Below, one piece after another: positions 1-8,658 of a stretch of 64,000 nucleotides of DNA. The stretch is from positions 1 through 64,000 of the forward strand of contig NZ_FNIF01000022.1 in assembly GCF_900103825.1 (NCBI RefSeq), given 5' to 3'. The notes beneath the pieces are model-generated. The model was given only the letters and a program-made list of their open reading frames with translations, was not told the DNA's origin and did no database searches. How positions within the stretch are numbered: position 1 is the stretch's first letter; each line of letters opens with the position of its first letter. Source of the DNA: Paenibacillus sp. yr247 (GTDB lineage: Bacteria > Bacillota > Bacilli > Paenibacillales > NBRC-103111). The translations under genes and the position numbers were made by a program.

Positions 1-295
1 CAAACGCGAACTTACTTTTTCCCGTTATAACCCTCACATCTTACTGTTTTGTATTTGAAATTGTGTAAGGAATTCCGATTACATTTATCATAATACTAAC
101 TTACATTAAATTAGTCAATACTTTTTTTATAGTAAAATATTTTTATAAAAATCATAATTAAAAGCATTGAATTTCCTAATATTAAATTGAGAATGCAGGA
201 TTGAAGTAGAAGGAAATAACACAAATGAATTAACTAAAGTCAGTTTTTTTGTAAAACACAAATCAGGACTCTTGAGTCACTTGTCTTCACGCTTA
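1..295. other. AT-rich intergenic sequence, no gene seen
   Basis: This stretch is strongly AT-rich and broken by stops in all frames. I see no credible coding region, RNA gene or clear regulatory hairpin in it. It may hold the lost promoter of the remnant that follows. Confidence 0.5.
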
Positions 296-606
296 ATGAC
301 TACGATTGGAGTTGAGATGACCTGAAAAAAGTTTGCAATAGGAAATTTGGTTCAACCAGCGTCGCAAGTGAATGTTTCGCCTGCTCCTTCTGCTTCTGTG
401 ACAACCGCAACTTCTACAGTTCCTGCAACTCCCTCTGCACCTACAACAAGACGGATTCGATAAACAAATAACGGCGTTTTGCAGCGTACGCGGAAACAAC
501 TCTGAAACAAATTTCTGTCTATCAGAATGCTGGCATTAATGTTACTGTAAATGGTCATTCTATTGTTGCCGCCGGCATTGTCCAGAACAATCGTAAGTTG
601 AAGTAA
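296..606 (+). pseudogene. remnant of an unrecognised Pro/Ser/Thr-rich protein gene
   Basis: Reading from ATG 296, the frame gives MTTIGVEMT, a TGA at 323-325, then a Pro/Ser/Thr/Val-rich linker (VSPAPSASVTTATSTVPATP) up to a TAA at 461-463. A second frame, open from 472, encodes a tidy C-terminus (NAGINVTVNGHSIVAAGIVQ, then NNRKLK) that stops at 604-606, and a terminator-like hairpin starts at that stop. The order linker then short globular tail, plus the hairpin, suggests an old real gene with one nonsense codon and one frameshift. I do not recognise the family; a surface or spore-associated protein is only a guess from the composition. Confidence 0.4.
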
Positions 607-630
607 CGGCAAGCCTGAGGGCTACCGTTA
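604..630 (+). terminator. probable terminator of the 296-606 remnant
   Basis: TAACGG and AGCC arms pair with GGGCT and CCGTTA around a TGA loop, followed by TTGGTGTTTTT. The hairpin overlaps the stop codon of the upstream remnant, which supports that remnant having been a real plus-strand gene. It also lies between two convergent genes. Confidence 0.5.
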
Positions 631-666
631 ATTGGTGTTTTTATATCTTAAAGTTTGTTATATTCC

Positions 667-1055
667 TCATCTGAGACTAGCTCCAGCCATTCCCGGTATA
701 CCTGCAGTGATTGCAATATGTTCAAACCAGCTATCCTTCGTAGCGCCATGCCAGTGTTTTACACCGTCGTGGGTTACAATAACATCACTTGCTTGTAAGA
801 ATTGCGCAGGTTTCCCTTCTTCTTGGTACCAGCCTTCGCCGCCAGTTACTAATAAAAGTTGAAACCCATTTCGATGGATATGCCAGTTATTTCTGCAACC
901 CGGTTCAAAGGTCACGTTCCCAACTCCAACATTAACTTTAGGACCGGTAACCAACGTTTTTAGGTAACTTTGTCCCACGAAATATTTTGCATATGCTTCA
1001 TTCTTCTCTCCCACGGGAAAATCACGCCATTTTTTACTTCTTCATGTTTTGCCAT
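667..1055 (-). pseudogene. cupin-domain protein, frameshifted near its 5' end
   Basis: The frame 667-1014 encodes a single-domain cupin with the metal-binding motif 1 His residues (WHIHRNGFQ) and a motif 2 histidine pair (HDGVKHWHG). Such small cupins commonly sit with carboxymuconolactone decarboxylase-like and aldo-keto reductase genes, as here. The only good start is ATG 1055, with GGAGGAACCAAA just upstream, but that frame (MAKHEEVKNGVIF) is not the cupin frame. Adding one A to the run of six at 1030-1035 joins MAKHEEVKK to WRDFPVGEKNEAYAK and restores a complete protein of about 129 residues. So either the gene carries a one-base deletion in a homopolymer, or this is a read error. Last gene of the decayed operon that starts at 3576. 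Confidence 0.75.
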
Positions 1056-1137
1056 TTTGGTTCCTCCAATAAACATCATTAATATTTGTAGCTTCTGGCT
1101 GATCAATTTCTATAAAAAGTGCTCATTCATTATTTGT

Positions 1138-2001
1138 TTACTTTAATTTTCCGCCAAAGACCGGGAAGAAGCTATGCTCACCATAATTCTGGATGGCCTC
1201 AACATTCTTCAAAGTCTCCATATCTGCATCGCTGATAACAAAATCAAGATCTGCATTGATTCTCATGTGATTTGGATTTGCCGTCTTAGGAATTACTACA
1301 AGACCAAGCTGGATATCATAACGAAGGCAAAGCTGAGCAACAGATACTCCATACTTATCAGCTATTACCTTAACCTCTCCATTATCAAGGATTACACCGT
1401 GTGCAATTGGTGAATATGCCTCTACCAGGATGTCATTCTTCTGGCAGAATTCAATTAACTCCAAAGGAGTATTACTCACATGTGCCAATATCTGATTTAC
1501 CATAGGCTTGATCTCATAGCTCGCAAGAATATTCTCTATATCGTCCTGAAGGAAGTTAGAAAGACCGATTGCCTTTGCTTTGCCTGTCTTATAAGCATCC
1601 TCCATTGCTTTCCATACTTCTTTGTTTTCCTCGAAATAACGATTCTCCTCACGGAACTCACTCCAAGGCTGTGGGCTGTGGATTATCATAAGGTCAATGT
1701 AATCTAGCCTCATTTTTGCTAAAGACTCATCAATGGATTGCGTAACTGCATCATAGTTCTTTGCTTCAGCTGCAACCTTTGTCGTAATGAAAAGTTCTTC
1801 TCTGGCGACACCGCAGGAATGCATTCCCTTGCCTACACCAGTTTCATTCATATAAGCCTGAGCAGTATCAATATGGCGATATCCGATAGATACCGCATCA
1901 CGAACTGCCTGTGCCGCCTGTTCATCGTCAAGCAGCCAGGTACCAAGACCTAATTTTGGAATTATTACACCATTTGATAATTCGTAAGTTTCGTTAAACA
2001 T
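1138..2001 (-). CDS. aldo/keto reductase, AKR5-like
   Basis: A full-length 287-residue NADPH-dependent reductase with an (alpha/beta)8 barrel. The catalytic tetrad is present: Asp45 (GYRHIDTA), Tyr50 (AQAY), Lys75 (TTKV) and His108 (IIHSP); the C-terminal cofactor motif reads VIPKTANPNH. AKR5 members reduce sugar-derived ketones, 2,5-diketogluconate or methylglyoxal; the substrate here cannot be told. Start ATG 2001 has AAGGAGA nine bases upstream. It is the only intact member of a run in which the preceding MFS transporter and decarboxylase-like gene and the following cupin are all broken. Confidence 0.93.
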   Translation of the reverse strand: MFNETYELSNGVIIPKLGLGTWLLDDEQAAQAVRDAVSIGYRHIDTAQAYMNETGVGKGMHSCGVAREELFITTKVAAEAKNYDAVTQSIDESLAKMRLDYIDLMIIHSPQPWSEFREENRYFEENKEVWKAMEDAYKTGKAKAIGLSNFLQDDIENILASYEIKPMVNQILAHVSNTPLELIEFCQKNDILVEAYSPIAHGVILDNGEVKVIADKYGVSVAQLCLRYDIQLGLVVIPKTANPNHMRINADLDFVISDADMETLKNVEAIQNYGEHSFFPVFGGKLK

Positions 2002-2131
2002 GTTTTTGTCTCCTTTGCATTGGTATATTTTTTGTAGTACCTTGTTCTAAAAACTCGGTTTTCCATTTCTCGTATTACAAATTTCCTTAAATAAAACAGA
2101 GATGCTTGACTCTCCAGCGTTTAATATATCT

Positions 2132-2417
2132 TTAAATTTCAGGAATAATTTCATTAACGCATGCTAATGCGTTCAGCGTTCTCGGAAAGCCTATATATGG
2201 AAGGCACTGGTTAATAGCCGTGATCAATGTTTCCTTGTCATTGCCCACAAGTGATTAGCTCACGTTGTTTATTATCCAGATTACCTTGATAAAAAATTTC
2301 TCCAAAAATAAAGCGGCTCAGGATTTCCTGAAAATCCGGATCCATCGTATAGGCTGCCTGTACTGTGTCACCAAACAGCTGTTTGTACTATTCTTTGCTT
2401 TTTTCCACTCGGTTCAT
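2132..2417 (-). pseudogene. carboxymuconolactone decarboxylase-like protein, pseudogene
   Basis: Translation from ATG 2417 (AAGGAGGTG upstream) gives NRVEKSKE, a TAG stop at codon 10, then the recognisable AhpD/CMD-like sequence YKQLFGDTVQAAY, GEIFYQGNLDNKQREL. The frame then shifts and jumps to the C-terminal CLPYIGFPRTLNALACVNEI, ending at 2132. About 35-45 residues, including the usual catalytic Cys region, are missing. This is a nonsense codon plus a frameshift plus an internal deletion, so the gene is dead. Its start overlaps the stop of the MFS relic by an ATGA, showing the original operon structure. Confidence 0.85.
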
Positions 2418-3576
2418 GAATACACCTCCTTATTCTGTTTTTGACGAAAGGAAATGACCGCTAACATAACGGCTATCGCAACGGATACCGCTGCAGTCTA
2501 ACTTACCGCGTGTACGGAATAGTTGTCGGCAGCAAGACCACCTATTCAGCCGGCAACCGCAATGCTGATCTGCAAGACGGATCCGTATAAGCTCAGCATA
2601 ATTCCTGAAGCTTCAGGCGCCAGTGCCACCAAGTTAAACTGCAGCCCCGGCCCCGACGACCAAGCAGAGAAGTCCCACAGCATAAGAAGCGGAATGGTGA
2701 CAGCAGCGGATTCGGCTATCGTCGAAAGCAAAGCGAGCGCAACCACATGGACAACCATGCCGCCTAATAGTGACTGTGGAATCCCAATCCGATCTGGTCA
2801 AAAAGCCGCCGAATTTCGAGCCGACTAAAGTTGCGATACCGAAGACGAAAAGAGCAAGACTAATCTGATGCGCTCCCATCGTTGTTACATTGAGCAGAAA
2901 AGGGACAATATATGCATAAAGAATGGCATATCCCAATTGCCAGAAAAAAGTGATCCCAAAACCCGTCAATATAATTGGGCTCTTCACAAGGGCAATCTGC
3001 TTGCCGAGTGGAATAGGAACTTCTCCCTCGGTGGAAGGAATCATTCGATACACTGCGAAAACTGCGAACAATCTAAGTATACCGATACCGACAAAAATAA
3101 ATTTCCAACCGAATGACGCTGCGATTACCCGTCCGATCGGGACCCCGACAATTAGTGCGGCGCTAAATCCGATGAGAACCGTGCCGATTGCTCCAGCTTG
3201 CTTTCCGGGTGGCGCGAGTTTCGCAGCTATCGTTTTGGCGGCAATTACAAAAACGCCGGCACCTATCGTCAGATGATTCGTGAGACGATCAGAAAGCCGA
3301 ACCCCGGAAGCGTGATGGTCAAAACGCTTCCGAGCACTACGATCCAGAGCGAAACGATCATTAACTTACGCCGGTCCATTTTCGCTGCTGACATTACGAA
3401 TAGTGGGAGCCGATGGCGTTTGCTATCGCAAATACAGTGATTAGCTGTCCAGCCGCTGCCACTGAAATATGTGCCCATTGCGCTATATTGTCCAAACTAC
3501 CGGCGATTACATACTCCGAGGTACTGACAAAAAAGCTGATAAAAGCAAGCATATATATTTTTACTGTGTTTTGCAT
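2414..3576 (-). pseudogene. MFS efflux transporter (AraJ/YdhP-like), pseudogene
   Basis: Pieces of a 12-helix sugar/drug efflux permease can be followed across several frames: N-terminal SFFVSTSEYVIAG and AAAGQLITVFAIANAIGS, then LMIVSLWIVVLGSVL, GVPIGRVIAASFGWKFIFVG, LFAVFAVYRMIPSTEGEVP, and C-terminal LLMLWDFSAWSSGPGLQFNL and LAPEASGIMLSLYGSVLQ. At least four frame changes and in-frame stops separate them. The final frame ends at 2414, overlapping the next gene's ATG by an ATGA. First gene of the decayed four-gene minus-strand operon. Confidence 0.85.
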
Positions 3577-3663
3577 ATATCTTAAGGTTTGGATAAACGA
3601 ACGAATTTCTTTGTTGTTAATGCTTCATTTTTGGCAGGTGACATTTAAATTTAACGTAACTTT

Positions 3664-5214
3664 ATGCATAAAAAACGGCATATAACAGAAAATACCAAAA
3701 AAAATGAAGAATGGGTGAAACACGCAATGCTGATTACGAATGCCAAGGACATTGAGGAATTAATCTCGCTCTCTAAACGGTCCAGTGACTTCATGATAAG
3801 TATGATTACGTTCACCCAGCCTCCGCTGAAGATTTGTTATTATCAGACATTAATCGATGAGAAAATACTCCAACAGCATGTATTCCATGCGCTGGAACAT
3901 CAGAAAGCAAGCAGGTATGAACTTAAACATCTAGAAGCAATCAAAACGTACCTTCCCATTGACGGCATTCAAATAACAGACCAAATCGATGAAATCCAAT
4001 CTAAGCTGCTTAAAGGATATGCCATTGTTCAACTGAAAGAGAATGACCCGATATGTGCGTTAGTTCCGTTAACAAGCAAAGAAGGGCTGCGCCAGAACAA
4101 TGATACGGAGAATGAATTCAGTGTTGTCGGACCGAAAGTAGGTTTCGTTGAGGATCTGGACACGAACCTTCATCTGATCCGAACCCAGCTTAATATACCC
4201 AATCTGATTGTGAAGATAATGACGATCGGGAGTTTGTCCAAATCCAAAGTAGCCATTATTTATATTGATGGCATTACGAATAAAGAGAATGTTGCTACGA
4301 TAGAACAGAGGTTAGGGGATATCGACTTTGATGTGGTGTTCGATACAGCGCAATTGGATCAGATCATCTCCGACAATTCCTTATCACCTTTTCCTTTATT
4401 TATATCCACGGAACGTAGAGACCGAGTCATTTATTCCTTGATTTCAGGCCAGGTTGCGGTGATAAGCGATGGATCTCCCTATTTTATTACAGGACCTTCG
4501 ACGTTGTTTGATTTCTTCGTCTCTCCGGAAGATTATTATTTACCATGGATGCTTGGATCTTTTTTCAGGGTGATCCGAATCCTTGGCGTCATATTCTCGC
4601 TCTTTGCATCAGCGCTGTATGTAGCCATTACCACTTTTCATTATGAGGTAATTCCTAGGGACCTGCTTGCTCCTCTTATTTTCTCAAGACAGAATGTCCC
4701 GTTTCCTCCCTTTTTGGAGGTTCTTTTCTTGGAGATTACAATAGAGTTTCTTCGTGAAGCGGGGGCTAGGTTGCCGAGCAAGATCGGTCAAACACTTGGC
4801 ATTGTAGGTGGCATTATCGTTGGACAAGCAGCAGTAGAGGCGGCTTTAACCAGTAATATTCTCATTATCATAGTCTCTTTATCTGCTTTAGCCTCCTTCG
4901 CAACCCCTATTTACAAGATGTCTAACACCATCCGATTTCTGCGGTTTCCCGTGATTATCTTGGCCGCTTTATGGGGAAGCTTAGGCTTGTTAATCGGCAT
5001 CAGTTTAATACTCGTTCATATCACACGTCTAAAGTCCCTAGGAATTCCTTATACAGTACCTGTATATCCTTTGCGTCTAAAAGAATTTAATGACAGTTTC
5101 ATAAGATCCTCTTACCAAGTTACCAATAAAAGGCCACAACATCTGAAGCCGGAAAACATGTTAGAATACAAGCCTAAAGCTGCCAAAAAGAAAAGTGATT
5201 TTGATGAGGAGTGA
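3664..5214 (+). CDS. spore germination protein, GerA family A subunit
   Basis: A subunit of a nutrient germinant receptor of the spore inner membrane. The 516-residue length fits the family. Residues about 1-280 form the soluble N-terminal region; about five hydrophobic segments follow between roughly 290 and 460. The family hallmark is present in two parts: PFPPFLEVLFLEITIEFLRE and ARLPSKIGQTLGIVGGIIVG, then QAAVEA. The gene order A-C-B matches B. subtilis gerK rather than gerA or gerB. Start ATG 3664 lacks a clear ribosome binding site; ATG 3727 is an alternative. The C subunit follows after 6 bases. Expression in the forespore (sigma-G) is expected for the family, but I could not point to a convincing promoter. 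Confidence 0.95.
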   Translation: MHKKRHITENTKKNEEWVKHAMLITNAKDIEELISLSKRSSDFMISMITFTQPPLKICYYQTLIDEKILQQHVFHALEHQKASRYELKHLEAIKTYLPIDGIQITDQIDEIQSKLLKGYAIVQLKENDPICALVPLTSKEGLRQNNDTENEFSVVGPKVGFVEDLDTNLHLIRTQLNIPNLIVKIMTIGSLSKSKVAIIYIDGITNKENVATIEQRLGDIDFDVVFDTAQLDQIISDNSLSPFPLFISTERRDRVIYSLISGQVAVISDGSPYFITGPSTLFDFFVSPEDYYLPWMLGSFFRVIRILGVIFSLFASALYVAITTFHYEVIPRDLLAPLIFSRQNVPFPPFLEVLFLEITIEFLREAGARLPSKIGQTLGIVGGIIVGQAAVEAALTSNILIIIVSLSALASFATPIYKMSNTIRFLRFPVIILAALWGSLGLLIGISLILVHITRLKSLGIPYTVPVYPLRLKEFNDSFIRSSYQVTNKRPQHLKPENMLEYKPKAAKKKSDFDEE

Positions 5215-5220
5215 GTTTGC

Positions 5221-6330
5221 ATGAGAGGAGGAATTTCTGGTTATAGTTTCTATAAAGCCGTTATAGCTCTGACCTCCTGTTTTATTGTAACTTCCTGCGG
5301 CAGCCAGCAAATCATAAATAAGATCAAGATTGTGCAAACCGCTGGTTATGATATGGCGGGCGAGCGCGTAAAATGTTCGATAATTTGCGCAAATTACAAA
5401 GAGAAGGGTAAAACGGATTTACAACTCTTAGAAACGAAATCCGATTCTGACTTTGATATGATACCAAGATTAAATACGAAGACGGATAAAGCCATTCAAT
5501 ACGGCCATATGGGATTGGTGTTATATGGGAAAAACTTTGCGGAGCAAGGCATCGGCCCTGTTTTAGCGAGTTTCTCTCGAGACGCCAAGATTTCAAGCCG
5601 AGTCCAGCTGGGAGTATCCGAGATGGATGCTTCGGAATTGCTCGCTTTCGCAAACAAATCACAGGAATCGTTGTTTTTAACGAATATGATCGAACAGAAT
5701 ATGAAATCAGGCAGCTTACCACAAATGAACTTTAAGACACATCTGTTTAATTTTTATGGTGAAGGACGGGATTTTTTCTTGCCTTACTTCATATTCGAGC
5801 GTGACAACATTAAGATCGATGGATTAGCCTTGTTTAAAGATGATAAATTTGTAACCAAGGTGGGGAATCGGGAAGCTTTCATTCTGAAATTGCTAACCGA
5901 AAACTCTCGAAACGGAAGCTTACTGATGCCTCTGAAAGGGTCAAAATCAGGGCCTCATGATTTTGTGCTAATGAAAAGCGTTACTTCGAAAGTTAACTAT
6001 AAATTCATTTCTATAGAACCAGTCCCCTCCATATTCATAAAGCTTAAGTTAAAGGTAGCTGTCAAAGATATCCCAGATTGGTTGCACTTGTCATCGAAAG
6101 AAGAATTTTCACTTTTTGAACAGCAGCTGGGGGAATACATAAAGCAAGAAGTCGACGACTTCATTTCGCTTTGTAAGTCGAAGAAGGTGGATCCGATCGG
6201 CTTTGGTGACTTTATCAGAAGCAGGTCCAAGGCTTGGAACGAAAAGGACTTTCAAGCCTCTTATCCATTATTAAAAACGAATGTAAAGGTTGACCTCGCT
6301 ATTGTTCAAAGCGGTGTCGGGGAGTTGTAA
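5221..6330 (+). CDS. spore germination lipoprotein, Ger(x)C family
   Basis: The C subunit of the GerA-type receptor, a lipoprotein on the outer face of the spore inner membrane. The N-terminus has a hydrophobic signal and a lipobox VTSC with the acylated Cys at residue 26. At 369 residues it has the usual Ger(x)C length. Recognisable family features are the early KIKIVQTAGYDMAG region and the C-terminal KSRSKAWNEKDFQ-like stretch (RSRSKAWNEKDFQ). A GAGGAG sits about ten bases before ATG 5221. It lies between the A and B subunits, so all three should be made together. Confidence 0.95.
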   Translation: MRGGISGYSFYKAVIALTSCFIVTSCGSQQIINKIKIVQTAGYDMAGERVKCSIICANYKEKGKTDLQLLETKSDSDFDMIPRLNTKTDKAIQYGHMGLVLYGKNFAEQGIGPVLASFSRDAKISSRVQLGVSEMDASELLAFANKSQESLFLTNMIEQNMKSGSLPQMNFKTHLFNFYGEGRDFFLPYFIFERDNIKIDGLALFKDDKFVTKVGNREAFILKLLTENSRNGSLLMPLKGSKSGPHDFVLMKSVTSKVNYKFISIEPVPSIFIKLKLKVAVKDIPDWLHLSSKEEFSLFEQQLGEYIKQEVDDFISLCKSKKVDPIGFGDFIRSRSKAWNEKDFQASYPLLKTNVKVDLAIVQSGVGEL

Positions 6331-6362
6331 GTTAAGTTTACCTATACGGGGAGGTCGAGATC

Positions 6363-7490
6363 ATGGGTAGTGCAGTAAGTGATAAATTTACCATTTCTCC
6401 TTTTCTGCTCTACTTTCCCCTCTACGTGAGTATCGTAGATATCGGCATGATGAGTTTTCAACGCGAAGTAGTGAATGATGCAGGTTACGATGCTTGGATC
6501 TCTGTCCTTATTACAGGAATAAGCATTCAGATCATTGTCTGGATGATGTACAAGATTCTATCCAGCCAAAATCAAACGAATGCAAGTATCCTCTCCATTA
6601 ACTGTGCCTATTTCGGCAAAATGATCGGAAACGGCTTGAATCTTGCGATCATTCTCTATTTCATCCTCGGTGCATTCGTTACGTATAGAACGTATATTGA
6701 AGTCATTAATGTTTGGATATTTCCCGCGATGCAAATGTTACCCCTCAGTCTGCTTATTCTTGTTGTCATTTATTATACGGTATCTGGAGGCTTTCGAACC
6801 GTTACAGGGATCTGCTTCTGGGGGGCCATCAGTATATTTTTATTTATTGTACCGGTAGCTATTATGCTCACACCGTATCTGCATCCTCAAAACTTATTGC
6901 CATTATTTAACCATACAGCCGCGCAAGTCGTTGAATCTTCAAAATCGATGGTACAACAATATTTAGGAGTCGAGGTTTTGCTGGTCGTGTACCCGTTTAT
7001 TCAGTTACAGGCTAAGTCGCAAAAGTGGGCGCAGTTAGCGGTGTTAACCTCGACCATGTTGTATCTTTTGGTGTTGTTTGTTACATTCATGTATTTCAGC
7101 CAAGGTCAGTTATTAAAAACGATATGGCCAACACTCAATATGATCTCGATACTTCAATTTCCGCTTATGCAAAGACTGGAATATCTCGTTATCTCTGTAT
7201 GGTTTATTAAAATGCTTAGCAATATTTCAATAAATTTGTGGGCTGCTTGTCACAGTTTGAAACTTTCTTTGCGGACGAAGCCTCGGATCAGTTTACTTAT
7301 TTTCTTGGTGTTATTTGTGATAATGCAGTTGCTCGTCAAAGATCGAAACAGTATAGATGCGGTAGCAAAGGTGTATGCGAATATTGGGGGTTATTTAATT
7401 TACATCTATATTCCGATTTTGTTTATCATCACTTTGGTCAGGAAAAAACTCAAACTGACAAAGCAAGGGCAGCCCACTACTAGCCAATGA
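6363..7490 (+). CDS. spore germination permease, GerB family
   Basis: The B subunit, an integral membrane protein related to amino-acid/polyamine transporters and thought to bind the germinant. The 375 residues form about ten hydrophobic helices; the N-terminal DKFTISPFLLYFPLYVSIVD resembles the family start, and the protein ends in a short basic tail (VRKKLKLTKQ). ATG 6363 follows GGGGAGG at good spacing. It is 32 bases after the C subunit and is followed by a hairpin, closing the operon. The germinant cannot be inferred from sequence alone. Confidence 0.94.
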   Translation: MGSAVSDKFTISPFLLYFPLYVSIVDIGMMSFQREVVNDAGYDAWISVLITGISIQIIVWMMYKILSSQNQTNASILSINCAYFGKMIGNGLNLAIILYFILGAFVTYRTYIEVINVWIFPAMQMLPLSLLILVVIYYTVSGGFRTVTGICFWGAISIFLFIVPVAIMLTPYLHPQNLLPLFNHTAAQVVESSKSMVQQYLGVEVLLVVYPFIQLQAKSQKWAQLAVLTSTMLYLLVLFVTFMYFSQGQLLKTIWPTLNMISILQFPLMQRLEYLVISVWFIKMLSNISINLWAACHSLKLSLRTKPRISLLIFLVLFVIMQLLVKDRNSIDAVAKVYANIGGYLIYIYIPILFIITLVRKKLKLTKQGQPTTSQ

Positions 7491-7519
7491 TGTACACTTA
7501 TTAACTAGGCTGAATACAA

Positions 7520-7550
7520 CGAACCCAGAAGCGGTGTGCTGCTGGGTTCG
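7520..7550. terminator. hairpin between convergent germination operon and ROK gene
   Basis: A perfect 9-bp stem, CGAACCCAG with CTGGGTTCG, around a 13-base loop. It lies 30 bases after the GerB stop and just before the stop of the convergent ROK kinase gene, so it may serve both strands. The T-tract is weak (CTTTGTACTT). Confidence 0.6.
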
Positions 7551-7558
7551 CTTTGTAC

Positions 7559-8542
7559 TTAATCCCACTGTTGTTCATATTCATGAAGTGCGACCGATAA
7601 GCTGGCTGCATCTCCGACATTATCTTTTAAACCCGAAGGAACTATTCGGCAAACACCCAACGAAATCGGCAAAGCCTCGCGCTTCAGCTCCTCCATGACA
7701 AGGGGGGCAAGCATAGATTCCTGCCGTTCATAGATACTGCCAATAACGATGGTATCGGGATTGAGGATATCAACCAGGATAGCAAGTCCTCGGCCTAGCT
7801 GTTGACTAACGGTACGGATAACCATCAACGCAAGCTCATCTCCGGCATGTGCGGCTTCAAACACATCTTTCGCTGATAGCTCATGAAGATGATTGTCGAT
7901 TAGGAGAAGTGTCGATTTCTCCACAAGTCCCCCGTCCTCCACCATCTTTTGAGCCAGTCGAGCAATCCCGCCACCGCTGCAAAATCCTTCGAACGAACCT
8001 TGTTTCCCATAGCCTAGAGGTCCATCTTCCGCTAAACGGATATGCCCAACCTCGCCGGCCATATCGTTTGCGCCCGCATAAATGCGACCATTTAGAATAA
8101 TACCCGCACCCATTCCTGTTCCAAAGGTCAAAAAGACCATATTGTTCGATCCGCGTCCGGCTCCCCATTTCCATTCCGCCAATGCACAGGCGTTAGCGTC
8201 ATTTTGTAAGCCGACGGGAACACCGAAACGTTTTCGAAAGGGAGTTAACACATCAATCCGGTCCCAACCCGGTAAATTCGGCGGTGACAGCACGAGGCCC
8301 TCCCTACTGCTTAAAGGACCGCCGCAGCTAATGCCGATGGCTTGTAACTCACCTCTCGGGTTGCGCTGGAGCAATTGTTCCAGCGCATCACCTAGCTGCA
8401 CCAGTGCTTCTTCCGGCGTTGCCGGAGTCGGAAAACTGATTTTATCCAAAATGTTAACCGTCTCGGAAGCGCTGGTACCTAACACTGCCGCACATTTGGT
8501 GCCTCCGATATCAATTCCACCTAGCAGGAGACTCATACTCAT
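7559..8542 (-). CDS. ROK family sugar kinase
   Basis: A 327-residue cytoplasmic kinase of the ROK (glucokinase/N-acetylmannosamine kinase) type. It has the phosphate motif GGIDIGGTK at the N-terminus, a catalytic Asp in LQNDANACALAEW, an ATP motif FGTGMGAGIILNG, and the EVGHI histidine. The CxCGxxGCxE zinc motif of classical ROK proteins is replaced by GKQGSFEGFCSGGG, so the zinc site is degenerate, with only one of the usual cysteines. The frame is open further upstream, but GGAGGAGG ten bases before ATG 8542 and a 4-base ATGA overlap with the upstream SIS relic fix the start. It was the third gene of a sugar-kinase/isomerase operon whose first two genes are wrecked, so its original substrate pathway is incomplete here. 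Confidence 0.9.
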   Translation of the reverse strand: MSMSLLLGGIDIGGTKCAAVLGTSASETVNILDKISFPTPATPEEALVQLGDALEQLLQRNPRGELQAIGISCGGPLSSREGLVLSPPNLPGWDRIDVLTPFRKRFGVPVGLQNDANACALAEWKWGAGRGSNNMVFLTFGTGMGAGIILNGRIYAGANDMAGEVGHIRLAEDGPLGYGKQGSFEGFCSGGGIARLAQKMVEDGGLVEKSTLLLIDNHLHELSAKDVFEAAHAGDELALMVIRTVSQQLGRGLAILVDILNPDTIVIGSIYERQESMLAPLVMEELKREALPISLGVCRIVPSGLKDNVGDAASLSVALHEYEQQWD

Positions 8543-8658
8543 ACAAAGAAAGCCTCCTCCAGCATCATGCATAACACATGGTAGATCGGAAGATGGCGTT
8601 CCTGAATGTCTGGTGTTGAGCGATAAGGTACACGTATGATGACATCGCATGCGCCGCA
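8539..8658 (-). pseudogene. C-terminal fragment of an SIS-domain sugar-phosphate isomerase
   Basis: The last 40 or so residues of a GmhA-like SIS protein: ACDVIIRVPYRSTPDIQERH, then LPIYHVLCMMLEEAFFV. Family members end with a very similar DVCIRVPSTSTPRIQE / IGHILCE segment. Its stop (TGA at 8541-8539) overlaps the ROK start as ATGA. The remaining 150 or so N-terminal residues are gone; the fragment is joined in frame to the truncated FGGY kinase just upstream. Confidence 0.75.

Noticed and set aside
293-612. Minus-strand frames in the first 600 bases
   Set aside because: Cys/Arg-rich or unconserved translations opposite the plus-strand remnant, without ribosome binding sites.
8082-8639. Plus-strand frame of 185 codons opposite the ROK kinase
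   Set aside because: Shadow of the minus-strand gene; no initiation signal and low-complexity Pro/Ser content typical of antisense frames.
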